A DNA stretch of 63,193 nt, taken from DASVEE01 sp036399695 (GTDB lineage Bacteria; Acidobacteriota; Thermoanaerobaculia; Gp7-AA8). Of this stretch, positions 1 through 13,900 are shown piece by piece. Position 1 is the first letter of the stretch. Every line of letters starts with the position of its first letter. Under the pieces are notes generated by a model. It saw only the letters and a program-made list of their open reading frames with translations, ran no database searches and was not told the origin of the DNA. Location of the stretch: the NCBI GenBank assembly GCA_036399695.1, contig DASWMP010000008.1:1-63193 (forward strand). Direction: 5' to 3'. The position numbers and the translations under genes are program-made.

Positions 1-55
1 CACCGCTCTGCTACACGTGTAAAAGAGCGGCGGCTTGCGCCACCGCACTCCAAGA
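1..55. repeat. hairpin repeat at left window edge
   Basis: CACCGCTCT (1-9) pairs with AGAGCGGCG (24-32), then GCGGCGGC-TTGC-GCCACCGC forms a second hairpin, ending CCGCACTCCAAGA (43-55). It is the same family as 55410-55548 and an inverted near-copy (29 of 32) of the right edge. It lies just after the PKS B stop. Confidence 0.85.
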
Positions 56-80
56 CCGCAGGCTCGAAATAGGCGACGCG

Positions 81-1961
81 CTACACCAGCAGCTTCAGCG
101 CTCGAACCGCTTCGGTGGTGTCGAGCGTGTCGTCGCCGATGGCGTTGATGATGTCTTCGATGGACTTCATGTTCGGGTCGAGGGCGAATTCGGTCTCGAG
201 GCGCTGCTCGAGGGCCGACTCGGTGATCCAGTAGCGGTCGCGGGCGAATGGGTAGGTGGGCAGTGGAATGCGTCGCGGCTTGGCGCCGGCGTAGAGGCGC
301 GTCCAGTCGACCGGCTGGCCTTTGACCCACAGCTCGAGGAGCTTCGGGTTGTCGATGACTTCCTGGAGTCCGCCACCGCGGCGGTCTTGACCCGGCTCCA
401 CGCGTCCGCGATACAGACCGTCGATCTCTGTCGCACCGGCATCAAAAGCCGCCAGCTTCCCGGCCAGCTCCTCGGCCGTGCCGACGATGAAGCCGGCGCG
501 TTCTTCCATCGCGTCCCGCCCGATCTGCAGCGTCCAGGCGACGGCTGCGAGATCGACCGGCTGTTCGGCGCCGAGCAGGAGCTCGCGGAGATCGCGTGCG
601 CGCTGGCGCAACTGCTCGGCCGTCCGTGCCGACAGCGGAATGATGAATGAAGCATCGCCCCCGGTCGTCGCGGCTCGCGCCGCCGGGCGATGCTCCTCGA
701 TGACGAGATGCGCGTTGGTGCCGCTGAAGCCGAAGGAGCTGACGGCCGCGCGACGCAGCGAATCGGGCGCGACGTCCCACGGCTTCGTCTCCCGGCTGAT
801 GTAGAAGGGGGAGTTGCCAAAGTCGAAGCGTGAGTTTTCCGACTTTACGTTGAGCGTCGGCACCAGCGTCCGGTGACGCATCGACAGCAGCACCTTCTGC
901 AGGCCGGCAACGCCGGCGGCGGCGGTGGTGTGGCCGATGTTGCTCTTCACCGAGCCGATGGCGCAGAAGTTCTTCCTGGCCGTCTTCTCTTTGAACACCG
1001 TGGCCAGCGCTTCGAGCTCGATCGGGTCGCCGAGCCTCGTGCCGGTGCCGTGGGCCTCGACGTACGTGATGGTGTCGGGATCGATCTCGTGCTTCGCGTA
1101 GAGCTCCCGTTCGAGCTCGATCTGGCTGCTGATGCTGGGCGCGGTGATACCGTTGGTCTTGCCGTCCTGATTGATGCCGGACGCGAGGATGACGCCGTAG
1201 ATGTGGTCCCCGTCGGCCTCCGCGTCTTTGAGGCGCTTGAGCACGAGCGCACCGACGCCTTCGCCGTTCACGATGCCATCCGCCCCGTCGTCGAACGTCT
1301 TGCACTGGCCGGTGGCCGAGAACATCCCCGCCGCGCTCATGGAGACGTACGCCTCCGGGCTGAGCCAGAGACTGACGCCGCCAACAAGGGCCATGTCGAT
1401 CTCACCGCGGGCGAAAGCCTGGCTGGCCAGATGAATGGCCACGAGCGAGGCCGAGCAGGCCGTGTCGACGGAGAGCGCCGGCCCCTTCAGGTTGAGGTAG
1501 TAGGCGATGCGCGCGGCGGCAATGGCGAAGCTGTTACTCGTGACCGGCGCCGAGAGCACGCCATGCTGCAGCAGGAGCGACGTGTAGTCGTTGGTGGAGA
1601 TGCCGAGATAGACACCACACCGTTTGTTGCTGAGCGTCGTGCTGCAGTAGCCGGCGTCTTCGAACGCGCGATAGCTCTCCTGCAGGAACAGCCGGTGCTG
1701 CGGGTCCATGTACTCCGCTTCCTGCGGAGAGATCCGGAAGAAGCGGGCATCGAAGCAATCGACGTCGTCGATCGCCCCCATCCACTTCGAGTACGTCTTC
1801 TCGGCGCGGGTGCGATCCGCGTCGTAGTACCGCTGCATGTCCCAACGGCTTTCCGGCACCTCGGTGATGGCGTTCTTCCCCGCGGCGAGGTTCTCCCAAT
1901 ACTGCTTCAACCCCTCGGCCTTCGGGTAGCGGCCGGACATGCCGACGATGGCGATCCTGTC
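81..1961 (-). other. PKS B terminal KS with C-terminal docking helices
   Basis: Intact ketosynthase (Cys7005 in DTACSASL, EAHGTGT, KSNIGHTT) with its linker ending at PFARDRYW, followed by about 50 residues of charged helices ending DDTLDTTEAVRALKLLV. No ACP follows, so the processing domains of this module must sit on another protein beyond the left window edge. Confidence 0.85.
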
Positions 1962-4900
1962 GTCCGCTGCTGCAGGCGCTGACGAAGACTTGCGAATGCG
2001 CAACCTCTTCGCCGTGCGCGGCTGCGCACTCACGAGCGGCTGAGCGCTGACCACCGGCGCGGCGGCCTCCATGCGCTCAGATACCGCCGGTTCAGGAGCG
2101 GGCGCCGGCATCTTCGCGAGCTCCTGCTCGAGGAACAGCGAGAGCTCGCGAATGGTCGGGTAGTCGTACAGGCGGATGTGCGACAGCTCGGTGCCATACT
2201 TTTTGTTGATGGAGACGACCAGCTCCGCGCCGAGGAACGAGTCGAGGCCGAGATCGACGAGAGGCTGGTCGGCGTCGATTACGGAGGGCTCGATGCGCAG
2301 CACGGTGCCGAGCAGCACTTTCAGTTGCTGCTGCAGCTCCGCGAGAGTGACGGCTGGTGTTGCCGCCGCCGCGCGTTGCGCGGGAGCGGCGGGTGCCGTG
2401 GATGCGGCGGGGGCGAAGATGCGCGCGTTGCGCAGGAAAGCGGCGATCTTCGCCTTCGAACCTTCGGCGATGAGCGTCTGGTCGTGAGGCAGGGCGAGGC
2501 TGCGATAGAACGTCTGCAGGCCGGTGGTGGTCCGCATCGGTTCGATGCCGGTGGTCTGGCGCACCAGCTCCTGGCTCGCGATGTCGAGCTTCATTCCGCC
2601 CGCCTGCCACAACGGCCAGTCGATCGAGCGGGTGCGTCCGTAGCGCTCGCCGGCCGTCACCTGACGATTGCGATACGCGGCGAACTGGTCGAGGAAACCG
2701 TTGGCAGTGGCGTAGTCGGCCTGCCCGGGGTTGCCGAGTGCGCCGGCGATGGAGGAGAAGAGAACGAAGAAGTCGAGCTTCAGGTGGCGTATAGCCGCGT
2801 CGAGGTTGAGTGCGCCCGCGACTTTCGGCGCGAGGACGGCACGAAACTCGGCGCCCGTCTTCTTCACGATCATGTTGTCGGCGAGCATCCCGGCAACGTG
2901 CAGGATGCCGTCGAGGCGGCCGTGCTCCGCGACGAGGAAGGCGATGAGCTGCTGGACTTTGTGATCGTCGCTGAGCTCGACCTGGCGGTAGCTGACCTGC
3001 CCGGCGTTGGAGGACCAGCCGTCGATGACGGCCTGCTTTTCCGCGCTCCATGCTGAGCGGCCGGTCAACACGATTCGCGCGTTGCGCGTCTGTTCGAGGA
3101 TCTCTTTCGCGAAGAGCGTCCCCAGGGCGCCGAAGCCACCGGTGATCAGGTAGACGCCGCCGTCTTTGAAGGCGACCGGCGGCTGGGCGGCGTCGGCGGC
3201 GAGCTCCTGCCAGCGCAGCACTTCGCGGGTGTCGTTTCCATAGCGGATCACCGGCTCGATCGTCCGCGACTTCTCCCCGTCCAGCCGCCCCGCCAATTCC
3301 GCGGTCGTGGTCTGCGGCGGGACGATCATGAGCTGTCCGGTGAACTGCGGGCTTTCCAGTGCGGCCGTCTTCAACAGCGCGGAGAGGCCAGCGAAGAGTG
3401 CCCCGTCGTGCTCCCCCGACACGACGACGTGCATCAGCACGCGCCCTGCGGGCTTGCGGCTCAGGATGGCCTGCACGTACTCGAAGATTGCGACGGCGTG
3501 GTCGGTGCAACGGGCGGCGACGCTCTGGTGCTCCGCGGCGAGCAGTGACAGGCAATGGCTGTCCGGCAGCAGCGTCTGCAACGTCTCGCTGTCGACGTTC
3601 GGCAGCTCGCAGGAGACGACGTGGTGCTCCCGGTATTCCATGCCGCTCGTCGTGGAGATGGCGACGTCACCCGTCACCCACGCCGGCGCGGCGAACACGC
3701 TCTCAACTTGCGGTGCCGTCGTAGCGGCGGTACCGCGGGCGCGGTGCGCCACGGCCGAAGCCAGCCCCTTCCGCCGCAGCGACGGGTGCAGTCGTGCCGT
3801 GGTCGTGCCGCGAGGGCCACCCTGCTTCGCGGCGGGCGCCTCGATCCAGTAGCGCTCCTTCGCAAACGGGTAGACCGGGAGGCTGATGCGTCGCGGCTTC
3901 GGCTCGTCGTACAGCCGGTTCCACTGGAGCTCGAGCCCTTTCACCCAGAGCTCGAGGAGCTTCGGCAGCTTCTGCTGCGCGAGCAGCCGGTCGACGAGCG
4001 TCTCCTTCATCTCCTCGTCGAGACCGAGCGCGCTCAGGCTGTCGCGGTTGCGCTTCACCTGTCCCTGGTAAACGTCGTCGATGCGCTGCTCGCCATCGGC
4101 GAATGCCTGCAGCTTTGCAGTGAGCTCCTCGATCGTGCTCACGACGAAGCCGGCGCGCTCGTCCATCGGCGACCGGCCGGCCTGCAGCGTGTAGGCGATG
4201 TCGCGCAGCTCGCGTGAGGGCTCTGAGCGGATGAAAGCGATGAGATCGAGCGCCTTCTGCTTCAGTTGTTCGGTGGTCCTGGCGGACAGCGGCACGATGG
4301 TCGTGGCATTCGGCGGGACAGCCGGGAGCGGATGCGCTTCGACGGCCGGCCGGTACTCACCGATGACCATGTGCACGTTCGTCCCGCTGAAGCCGAAGGA
4401 GCTGATGGCCGCCTGACGTTTTCCGTTATCGGCTGCTTTCCACTCCTGCAGGCGCTCGTTGACGAAGAAGGGGCTGTTCGTCAGGTCGATGTGCTCATTG
4501 AGCCGCTCGAAGTTGATGGTCGGCGGCAACTGGCGGTGCTTCAGCGCGAGGATGAGCTTCATGACGCCGGCGATTCCGGCGGCCGTGAGACAGTGGCCGA
4601 TGTTGCTCTTGATCGACCCGAGGGCGCAGTAGGCGTTCTTCTGGGTGTATTTGCCGAAAGCGTTTTTCAGTCCTTCCACCTCGATCGGGTCGCCGAGCTT
4701 CGTGCCGGTGCCGTGCGCCTCGATGAGCTGGATGGCGTTCGGGTCGATGCCGAAGTGGTCGTACACCTCCTGCTCGAGCCGCGTCTGCGCTTCCGCGTTC
4801 GGCGCCGTGATGCCGTTGCTGCGGCCATCCTGGTTGACGCCCCATCCTTCGATGACGCCGTAGATGATGTCGCCGTCGCGCTCGGCGTCGGCCAGGCGCT

Positions 4901-7900
4901 TCAGCATCACCACGCCCACACCTTCACCCGGCACGAACCCGTCGGCGCGCTGGTCGAACGTGAAGCACTTGCCTTCGGGCGACAGCATGCCGGCCTGCGC
5001 CGTCTTGATGTGCATCTCCGGCCCGGCCATCACACAGACGCCGCCGGCCAGGGCGAGATCGCTGCCCCCTGAGCTCAACGTGTCGCAGGCCTGGGCGATG
5101 GCCACGAGCGACGACGAGCAGGCCGTATCGATCGCCACGCTGGCGCCCTGCAGGTTCAGGAAGTAGGAGATGCGCGCCGCGAGGATCGACATCGCGCCGC
5201 CGGTGAAGCCCTGCGCGCTCAGTTGGTGCTGGCGGGACAACTGGTGGTAGTCCGTGGCGGCGCAGCCAACGAAGACGCCGCACCGGCTGCCCGACAGCAC
5301 GCGGCTGTCGTACCCGGCGTTCTCGATGGTGTGCCAGCACGCCTGCAGAAAGAGCCTCTGCTGCGGATCCATGCTCTCCGCTTCGGTCGGCGAGATGTTG
5401 AAGAAGAGCGGGTCGAACAGATCGACACCATCGAGCGCCCCGAGCCATTGGCTGTTCGTCTTCCCCGGCACGGCGTCGCCCGGTTGATAGAAGGCGTTCA
5501 GGTCCCACCGGTTCGCCGGGACGGGGGCGATACAGTTCCGGCCGTCGGCGATGTTCTGCCAGAACTCGTCGAGGTTCTTCGCCTGCGGGAACTGCCCGGC
5601 CATGCCGATGACGGCGATTGGCTGCGCGGCCGCGGGTGCGGGCGCGGCGACCGGCTCCACGCGTGTGGCCGCGCGGCGGCGGCGACGCGTCGTGGCGGCG
5701 GCGGCAGGCCGCGGCTTCGCAATCGCGAGTTGCGGGGACGTGCGGCTCACCGGCCCGGCTGGCCTCTCCACGGCCGGGGCTTCGTCGATCGGAGCGGCGG
5801 CGACGCGTGAGAGCGTCCCGTGCTTCTCGGCTTCCTCCCGGACGTGGCGGCTGAGCTGAGTGAGCGTCGGGAAGCTGTAGACCTTCGTCGCTTCGATCGA
5901 GGTCTCGTATTTCTCGTTGATCTTGCGGATCCAGGTGACGCCGCTGATGGAGTCCAGGCCCAGGTCGACGAACTGGGCGTTCTCGTCGATGTCGCTCTCG
6001 CGCATCTGCAGCTCGTTCGCGAGCAGCGTCCTGAGGCCGGCCGTGACCGTGCGCAGGACGTCGCCGTCGCTGGTGCGAGGTGCGGCCGCGGGTTGCGGCG
6101 GTGCGGGGCGCGGCGGTGCGATGACGGGCGCAGGCTCGGCCTCTTCGTGGAAGTTGCTTTCGATCTGCGCGAGCGTGGCGGCCTGGCCGACGAACGTCTG
6201 TTCGTGCATGGCCACTTCGAGCCGGTACGTTTCCTCGATCGACTCACGGACGCCGGCCGTCAACTGCTGCTTGAGGGCCACGAGCCGTGGCCTGGAAGCG
6301 CGCGCGATCTGCCGGGCCAGGGTCATCGCCGCCGGCGACACGACCTCCGCGCGAGGGAGGATGGGCAACCGCAAACCACGCGCTTTCAGGTCGCTGCCGG
6401 TGTAGTAACGGGCGGTGAACAGGCTCTCTCTGGCCAGGTCCGCCCCCATCTTCGCGGCGAGGATCGCGGTGGCTCCGGCGCCGGGGGTGAAGCCGTAATC
6501 CATGTAGGGGCTGACGTAGCGGCTCTCGTCGCTCAGCAGCACCACGTCGGCGAACATGCCCAGCGTCCAGCCGGCGCCGATGCCGTGTCCCTGCATCGCC
6601 GCGATGACCGGCACCTTGCAGACGAACGGCAACTGGAAGATCTTGAGGTCGGTGAACTTGGCCTTCCCCTGCTGGATGGCCAGGAGGCCGTCTTTGGTGC
6701 CGCCGGACGCAAAGTAGCTGTCGTAGCCGGTGAGGACGACCACCTTGCAGGCGGGCGTGCTCTCGATGCGGGCGAAGACTTCGTTGAGCCCGTCGATGAA
6801 GGCGTCGGAGAACATGTTCTTCGCCTGACGGTCCTCCATCTTCACCACGATGATGCCCTCTTCGTCGACCGTGGCGGTGACGACGTTCGAGCGCAGCACA
6901 ATCGGGCCGGCCGAGGGTGCGGGCTGCTCGGCGGGTTGCTCGACGGGAGCGGGCGTGCTCGCGTCATGTGTCGCGTGACTGACAGGATTGTCCGTCCTCC
7001 ACTCCTGGCCGACGATGGTGGCGGCGGTGTGCTGTTTCCACGCGGCCAGCGTCGTCCGCGGCCATTGCGTCCAGCGCTCGGCAATGGCGATCGCGGCCGG
7101 CAGCACCTGGGGGCGCTCGACGGCTGTCACCGTGCCGGTGCGTTGCGCGAGGACGGCACCGGAGTAGCTCGAGGCGATCAGCAGCAGCTCGCTCGCGGCC
7201 TGGTTCCCGAAGCGGCGGGCGAAGAGCGGCACCGCTGCCGGCAGTGCGTTCGCCGACGAGTAGGAGCCGGTGCGGCTGTAGACGGCCGCCTCGCAGAATT
7301 GAGCCACCAACCAGCCGTTGCCGCTCGCGTTGTCGCTGAGTGCGGCCACGATCGGAACCGGTGAGTCGGCGAGCAGCCGCTGAACGTCGGCCAGCACATC
7401 GCCGGAGACCGGCGGCAGAAATTCAGGATGGCGGCTGGACAGCACGATCGCTTTGCAGGACGCGTCCTGATTCACTTCGGCGAAGACGCCCCTGAGATCG
7501 GCGAGCAGCTCGCGGGCGCTGGCATCGGCGGCCAGCTTCAGGACGAGCACACCGTTGGCCGGCGGGACGAGCTCGACGAAGGTGGTCGCGGTGAGCGCTG
7601 CGATTTCGGATTTCGGATTTGCGATGTCCGGGTTGGTCTGCGGCGCGATGGGCGCAAGGGCGTTGACGTACACCGCGAGCCGTCGCGTCAGGTGCTCCTT
7701 GAGCAGACGGAGCGCATCCCGCGACTTCGACACCAGCGACGCGGCCAGTTGCTCCCCATGCGACTTCACTTCCGCTCCAGCGACGATCGGGAACGTCCAG
7801 CCTTTGGCCCGCAGTTGCTTCGCCGTGGAGGGGCCGGCGACGTACAGCAGGTCGTGTGCATGCGGCTCGCCGAAGCGCTCGGCGAACAGCAGCGCCTCCG

Positions 7901-10900
7901 CCGTCGTGGGCAGGAGGCCACTGTCCACATGGGTGAACCCGCACGCCGCCTCCTCGCTGCACACCATGAAGTCGCAGAGCGCCGCGGCCATGAAGGCGGC
8001 GCCGGCGGCATCGCCTTCGAGGACCGCGATGATGGGATACGCGAACGACGCGAGGGCGCGATACAGCCCCTGCTCGATGGCGGAGTTGTAGTCGTCCCTG
8101 CTGCCGGACGTGAAGGCGCGGTCGAGACCTTCGAGCGTCAGGACCTTCAGCGCCGGCTCCGGCTGCACGCGCGCCAGCGCCTGCAGCAGTTGGGGAACGG
8201 CGTCGCTGGATGCGTTGACGCGGATGGTGAATCTGCCGTTGCCCTCGTCGAACAGCCGCACCGAATCGGCGTCCGGTCCGCCCTTGCGGATCGGGAGCGA
8301 CGGCGTCGACAGGGCGATTGGTGCGCGCGCTGCGACGCGCTGCGCACCGACGGCGCCGGGTGCTGCCAGCAAAATCGCGGCGCGCTTCTTCCGCTCCGCC
8401 GGGATGACGGGTTGCTGCTGCGTGGCCAGCACGATCTCCTTGCGTGTCAGAGGCATAACGACCGCGGCCGCGGCCTTGGCTGCAGTCACGACCGGTGCCG
8501 CAACCTCGAACCGGGCCGCCTGCATCGTGACGCCGCGCAGTTGCACCGCGACGTTACCTTGCGGATCGCAGACGTCGATGTCCACGGCGGCGTCGCTCGT
8601 GGAGCGCACCCAGGCCACCATCTCGCTGCTGCACGGCGCCAGGATGCGCAACGTCTCCAGCGCAACCACGGCCGGGCCGCCGAACAGCCGCCCCGCCGCC
8701 TGCAGCGCACCCTCGATCACCGCCGGGTGCAGGACGTAGTCGCTGGTGGTAGCGGCGATGTTCTGCGGGAGTGCGAGCTTCGCCAGAAGCTGGCCGTCAC
8801 CGCCGCCGCCGAGCTGCGCCAGATCGAGCCTCGAGGGCGGCGCTTCGTAGCTCAGCACTCCACGGCCGTGGCAATGCACGGTGTCGCCGCTGTAAATCTC
8901 GTAGTCGATCTCGTCCCGATCGTTCGCAACCAGGGCGATGCTGACAGGCTGGTTCCCGGTCACGACGACCGGCTCCGACCAGACGTGCTCCCGCAGTTCC
9001 AGCATCGCCGACGCACACCACGCCGGGAACGCGTCAGCGATCGCCGCCCGCGCCATCTCCAGATACGCGGCGGAGGCAAGCCGTCTCGCACCGTGAGATC
9101 CCTCGAGGAAGAGCTCCTCCCCCGTGAAGGTCGAGCTGTAGCGCTGCTCGTTCAGATCGGACGTGTTGCTGTGCACCAGCGGATGCACGAACCCGCTCGC
9201 AACCTGTGTGGCCGCCACCTCACGAACAGCAGGCAGCTCCAGCCAGCAGCGTTCCTTCGCGAACGGATACACCGGCAGGCTCACGCGCGACGGCCTGGTC
9301 TCGCCGTAAAGCTTCGTCCAGTCCAGCTCCAGCCCTTTGACCCAGAGGTCGAGCAGCTTGCTGAACTTCCGATTGGCGATCCACTTGTCGACGGTCTGCT
9401 GCAGATCGGTGTCGGTACTGAAGGCGGACAGCGACTCGTTTTTCCGTTTCGCCTGCCCCTGATAAGCGCCGTCGATCCCCTGCTCGCCGGCCACATACGC
9501 GCGCAGCTTCTCGACCAGCTCTTCGGGCGAGCTCACGACGAAGCCGAGACGCTCGTCCATCGCTTCGCGGCCGGCCTGGAGCGTGTACGCCGTGGCCACG
9601 AGGTCGAGAGTGCTCAGGCGCGGGCGGACGAAGTCCAGCAGGTCCTGCGCTTTCTGTAGCAGTTGCTCGGGCGTCCTCGCCGAGAGCAGGATGGCCACGT
9701 TGCCACCCGCGGCCGGCTGGGCGGCCGGCGCCGCATACTCCTCGATGAGCAGGTGGGCGTTCGAGCCGCCGGCGCCGAACGACGAGAGGCCGGCGATGCG
9801 CGGCAACTGACGGCCGTCGATGACCGGCGGCTCCCACGACCTCAGCTCCTGATTGACGACGAAGGGGGTGCTCTCGAACTCGATGTGCGGGTTCAACTGC
9901 GCCGAGTGGAGCGACGGCACGAGCTGCCGGTGCTGCATCTGCAGCAGGATCTTGGTGAGGCCCGCGATGCCCGCGGCCGATTCGCAGTGGCCGATGTTCG
10001 ACTTGGCAGAGCCGATGAGGCAGAAGCCGGTGTCCTTCGTGTAGTGCTGGAAGGCGCGGGTGAGCGCGGCGATCTCGATCGGGTCGCCGAGCTTCGTCCC
10101 GGTGCCGTGCGCTTCGATGTAGCTGACGTGCCGGGCGTCGGTCTTCGATTCCGCCAGGGCCCGGCCGATGGCGCTGGCCTGCGCCTGCGGGTTCGGGACG
10201 GTGTAGCCGTTCGTCTTGCCGCCGTGATTGAGGGCGCTGCCGCGGATCACGCCGTAGATGTGGTCGCCGTCGCGCTTCGCGTCGGACAGCCGCTTGAGCA
10301 CGACCACGCCGACGCCCTCGCCCGGGATGTAGCCGTCGCCCCCTTCGCCGAAGCTCTGGCAGTGGCCGTCGCTGGAGATGAACTGCCCCGCGCTCAGCAC
10401 GAGGTACTTGTTCGGATGGATGCTGACGTTGACGCCGCCCGCGAGCGCGAGGCTGGTGCGCCCGAGCTTCAGGTCCTGACAGGCTACGTGGATCGCCGTC
10501 AGCGACGAGGAGCACATGGTGTCGAGCGTCATGCTCGGGCCGTGCAGGTTCAGCGCGTACGACACGCGGTTGGCGATGCTCGCCGCGCTTCCGGCCACTC
10601 CGATCCTCGTCCCGAGCGCGCTGGCCTCGGCTCCGAACAACTGATACTCGCTGTACATCACGCCGGCGTACACGCCGACCTGACCGGCGAGGTCGTCGTT
10701 CTGCGGCACCTGAAGGGTGGCACGGGTGTAACCGGCGTCTTCGATGGCCATCCAGGCGTGCTGCAGGAAGAGCCGCTCCTGCGGATCGATCTGCTTCGCT
10801 TCCTTCGGCGAGATGTTGAAGAAGAGCGCGTCGAACTCGTCGACACCGGCGATGAAGCCGCCCCACTTACTGTAGTGATGGCCCCCTTCCGTGCGGTCCT

Positions 10901-13900
10901 CACTAAAGTAGGCGCGCCAGTCCCAGCGCGACTTCGGGACTTCGGTGATGCAGTCCCTGCCGTCGCGGAGGTTGTTCCAGTAGGCCGCGAGATCGACGGC
11001 CTCCGGATAGCGGCCGCTCAGGCCGATGATGGCGATGGGCTCATCGTGAGAGGCGGCGGCTTGCGCCGGGCGCCTGACGGCGGAGCGGCCGTGCCGGCGG
11101 GGCAGCCGCTCGATGGGACCGATAGGACCGATGGGACCAATGGGACTAATGGGACTGATGGGGCTCTGCTCTTTGGCGGCAGGTGCTGCCACCAGCGCCG
11201 AGAGGCGCGCGGCGTGGGCCTGCGCAAAGTAGCGCGTCAGCTCGGCCATCGTGCGGTACTCGAAGAACAGCGTCTTCGGAAGTGAGCCGAACGTCTGTTC
11301 CAACTGGGTCGTGAGCTTGAGCGCGAGGATCGAGTCGATGCCGTACTTTTCCCACGGGGCCTCGGGGTCGATGCGATGGGCCGGTACCTTCAGCAGCCCG
11401 GCCAGTTCCTTGCGCAGGTACTCCTGCGTCTTCTCCGCGAGGCCATCGGCTGAGACAGCGACGGCCGATGCCGGCGTTGCGGCTTCGACCGGACGCTCGG
11501 CGCTCCCGAAGAGGAACGCACGCAGCCGCGCCGTATCTCCTTCGGCGACGAGCACCTGGTCGTGCGCCAGCGCCAGGCTGTGATGGAACGCCTGCAGTCC
11601 GGTGGCGGACTGCATCGGCTGTACGCCCATCGTGCGCTCCAGCACTTCCTGCGTGGCCGCGTCGATGCGCATCCCGCCGGCCTGCCAGAGCGGCCAGTTG
11701 ATCGAGCGCGTGCGGCCGTGGCGTTCGCCCGCCGCCACCTGCCGGTTGCGATGGGCGGCGAAGTGATCGAGGAAGGCGTTCGCTGCCGCGTAGTCGGCCT
11801 GCCCGACGTTGCCGATGGCACCGGCGAACGAGGAGAAGAGGACGAAGAAGTCGAGCTGAAGGTGGCGGCTGGCGTGGTCGAGATGGCAGGTACCGGTGAC
11901 TTTCGGGCCGAGGACTTCGGCGAATTCGCCGGCGGACTTTCTGAGGATGAAGTTGTCGGCGACGCGGCCGGCGCAGTGCAGGATGCCGTCGAGGCTCCCG
12001 TGCTCGCCGATGATCATGTCGACGAGCTGCTCGACCTGACGGAGCTCGCCCAGATCCACGCGGCGGTAGCTCGCGCGCCTCTTGTTCGCGCCGAGCGCAT
12101 CGAGGAGCGCCTGCTTCTGCGGTGTGAGCGGGGAGCGCCCGGTCAGCACGACGCGCGAGCCGGCGGTGCGCTCGAGGATCTCTTTGGCGAAGACGAGGCC
12201 CAGCGCGCCGAGGCCGCCGGTGATGAGATAGACGCCCCGATCTTTGAACGCTGCCGCGGCTGCCGGTGAGGACGGAATCTCTTCCCAGCGCAGCACCTGC
12301 CGCCGTCCGCCGTCGTAGCGCACCACCGCGTCGGTGGCCGTCGTCTTCTCCGCTTCCAGCCAGCGCGCCAGATCCTCGGTAGACGTCTGCATGGGAGCGA
12401 GGAGGAGCTGACCGGTGAGGTTCGGATTCTCCAGGGCCGCCGTCTTCAGCAAACCGGAGAGGCCGGCGAAGACCGCCTGCTCCCCGTCGGCCGGTACGAC
12501 GATCTGCACGAGGACGCGGCCCTGCGGCTTCGCCTCCAGGATCGTGCGGATCTGCTCGAAGGAGCCGAGCGCGTACGCGGAGTAGCGCTCCGCCAGCCCA
12601 TCCGCGCCGCGCGCGTGCAGCGCGACGCACTCGGTGGTTAGCAGCAGGGCGGAAAGATCATCAATGTCCACGGCCGCCAGCTCACAAAGCGCCACTTGGT
12701 GAGCGGTGAACGGGGAACCCATAGGACCTGTGGGCTCAAGGGCTATCCCATGTGTCCCATTGGTCTCATCTGTCCCATCGTGCCTCGCATCCCTCCACGC
12801 CGGTACCGCCAGTATGGCGCCCGCCGCACTCGTAACCACCGCGCCGGCGCTCAGCTTGCGCGACGAGAGTCCCCGCATCTGCACGCAGACGTTCCCGCTC
12901 GCGTCGCACAGATCGAGATCGAACTTCACGACGTGATCGGCGGCGTGACTGCCGGCCGCGTAGCGGACCCACGCCACCATCTCGGTGGTGCAAGGCGCGA
13001 CGATCCGCAGCGTCTCCAGCGCGAACGGCAGGCGCGGCTCCCCTGCATCGCCGGCCAGCAGCCCGACGCACGACTGCATCCCGCTGTCCATGAGCGACGG
13101 ATGCAGGACGTACTCGCTCGCAATCTGTCCGGCAATCTCCGGCAGCCGTAGTTGCGCCAGCAATTGCCCGCTGCCGCGATGAATGTCCGTGACTCCGCGG
13201 AACGACGGTCCGTACAGGAGCCCCATCTGTCGCCAGGCCGCGTACAACCCGCCGGGCTCGAGGTGCGACGCCCCCATCTCCCGCCGGAGCTGCTCGATGT
13301 CGAGTCTCGCGGTTGCCGGTTCGCGGCTCAGGACCGCGCGGCCCTGGCAGTGCACGACCTCCGCGTCCCCCTCTCCGCTGTAGACCTCGAAGACGATCCG
13401 GTCCTGCTCGTCGGTCGCCAGAGCGATGCTGACCTGCCGCGCACCGTCGACGACGATCGGCTGCACCCAGACCACGTCCTGCAGCTCCAGCACGACACCG
13501 TCGGCACGCTTCGGCAGGGCCTGCTCGATGGCCGCCCGCGCCATCTCCAGGTAGGCCACGCCCGGCAGCACCTTACGCGCCGCCTCGCCGCTCGCCTGCA
13601 CCTGGTGATCGGCGAGGAAGAACTCGTCACCGGTGAACGTCGACCCATAGCGCTGCTCGCTGAGATCGGAGATGTTGCTGTGCAGCAGCGGGTGGATGAC
13701 GGCCGTGGCCTTACCGGCCGCCAGCGTGCGCTGCGCGGTGGGCTCGATCCAGTAACGCTCCTTCGCGAACGGATAGAGCGGCAGGAGGATCCGCCGCGGC
13801 CTGGCCTCGCCGTAGAACGCGTTCCAATCGAGCTCGATCCCGTTGACCCAGAGCTCCAGCAGCTTCGCCAGCTTCTTCTCGGCGCGCCATTTCTCGATGA

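Larger units (their letters stand above)
5805..11042 (-). other. PKS B beta-branching module 2: KS, pseudo-DH, three crotonases, ACP
   Basis: Paralogue of branching module 1, in the same order. The KS closely resembles the first copy (identical APKS stretches such as GGVNVSIHPNKYL). The pseudo-DH is full length here but lost both key sites: the His loop reads LFLEGSHGARRLAS, without LPG, and the second motif is LHPAVIEGALQ, with Glu for Asp. The ACP again has the flag Trp (DSISGVTW). A second beta-branch is predicted. Confidence 0.85.
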
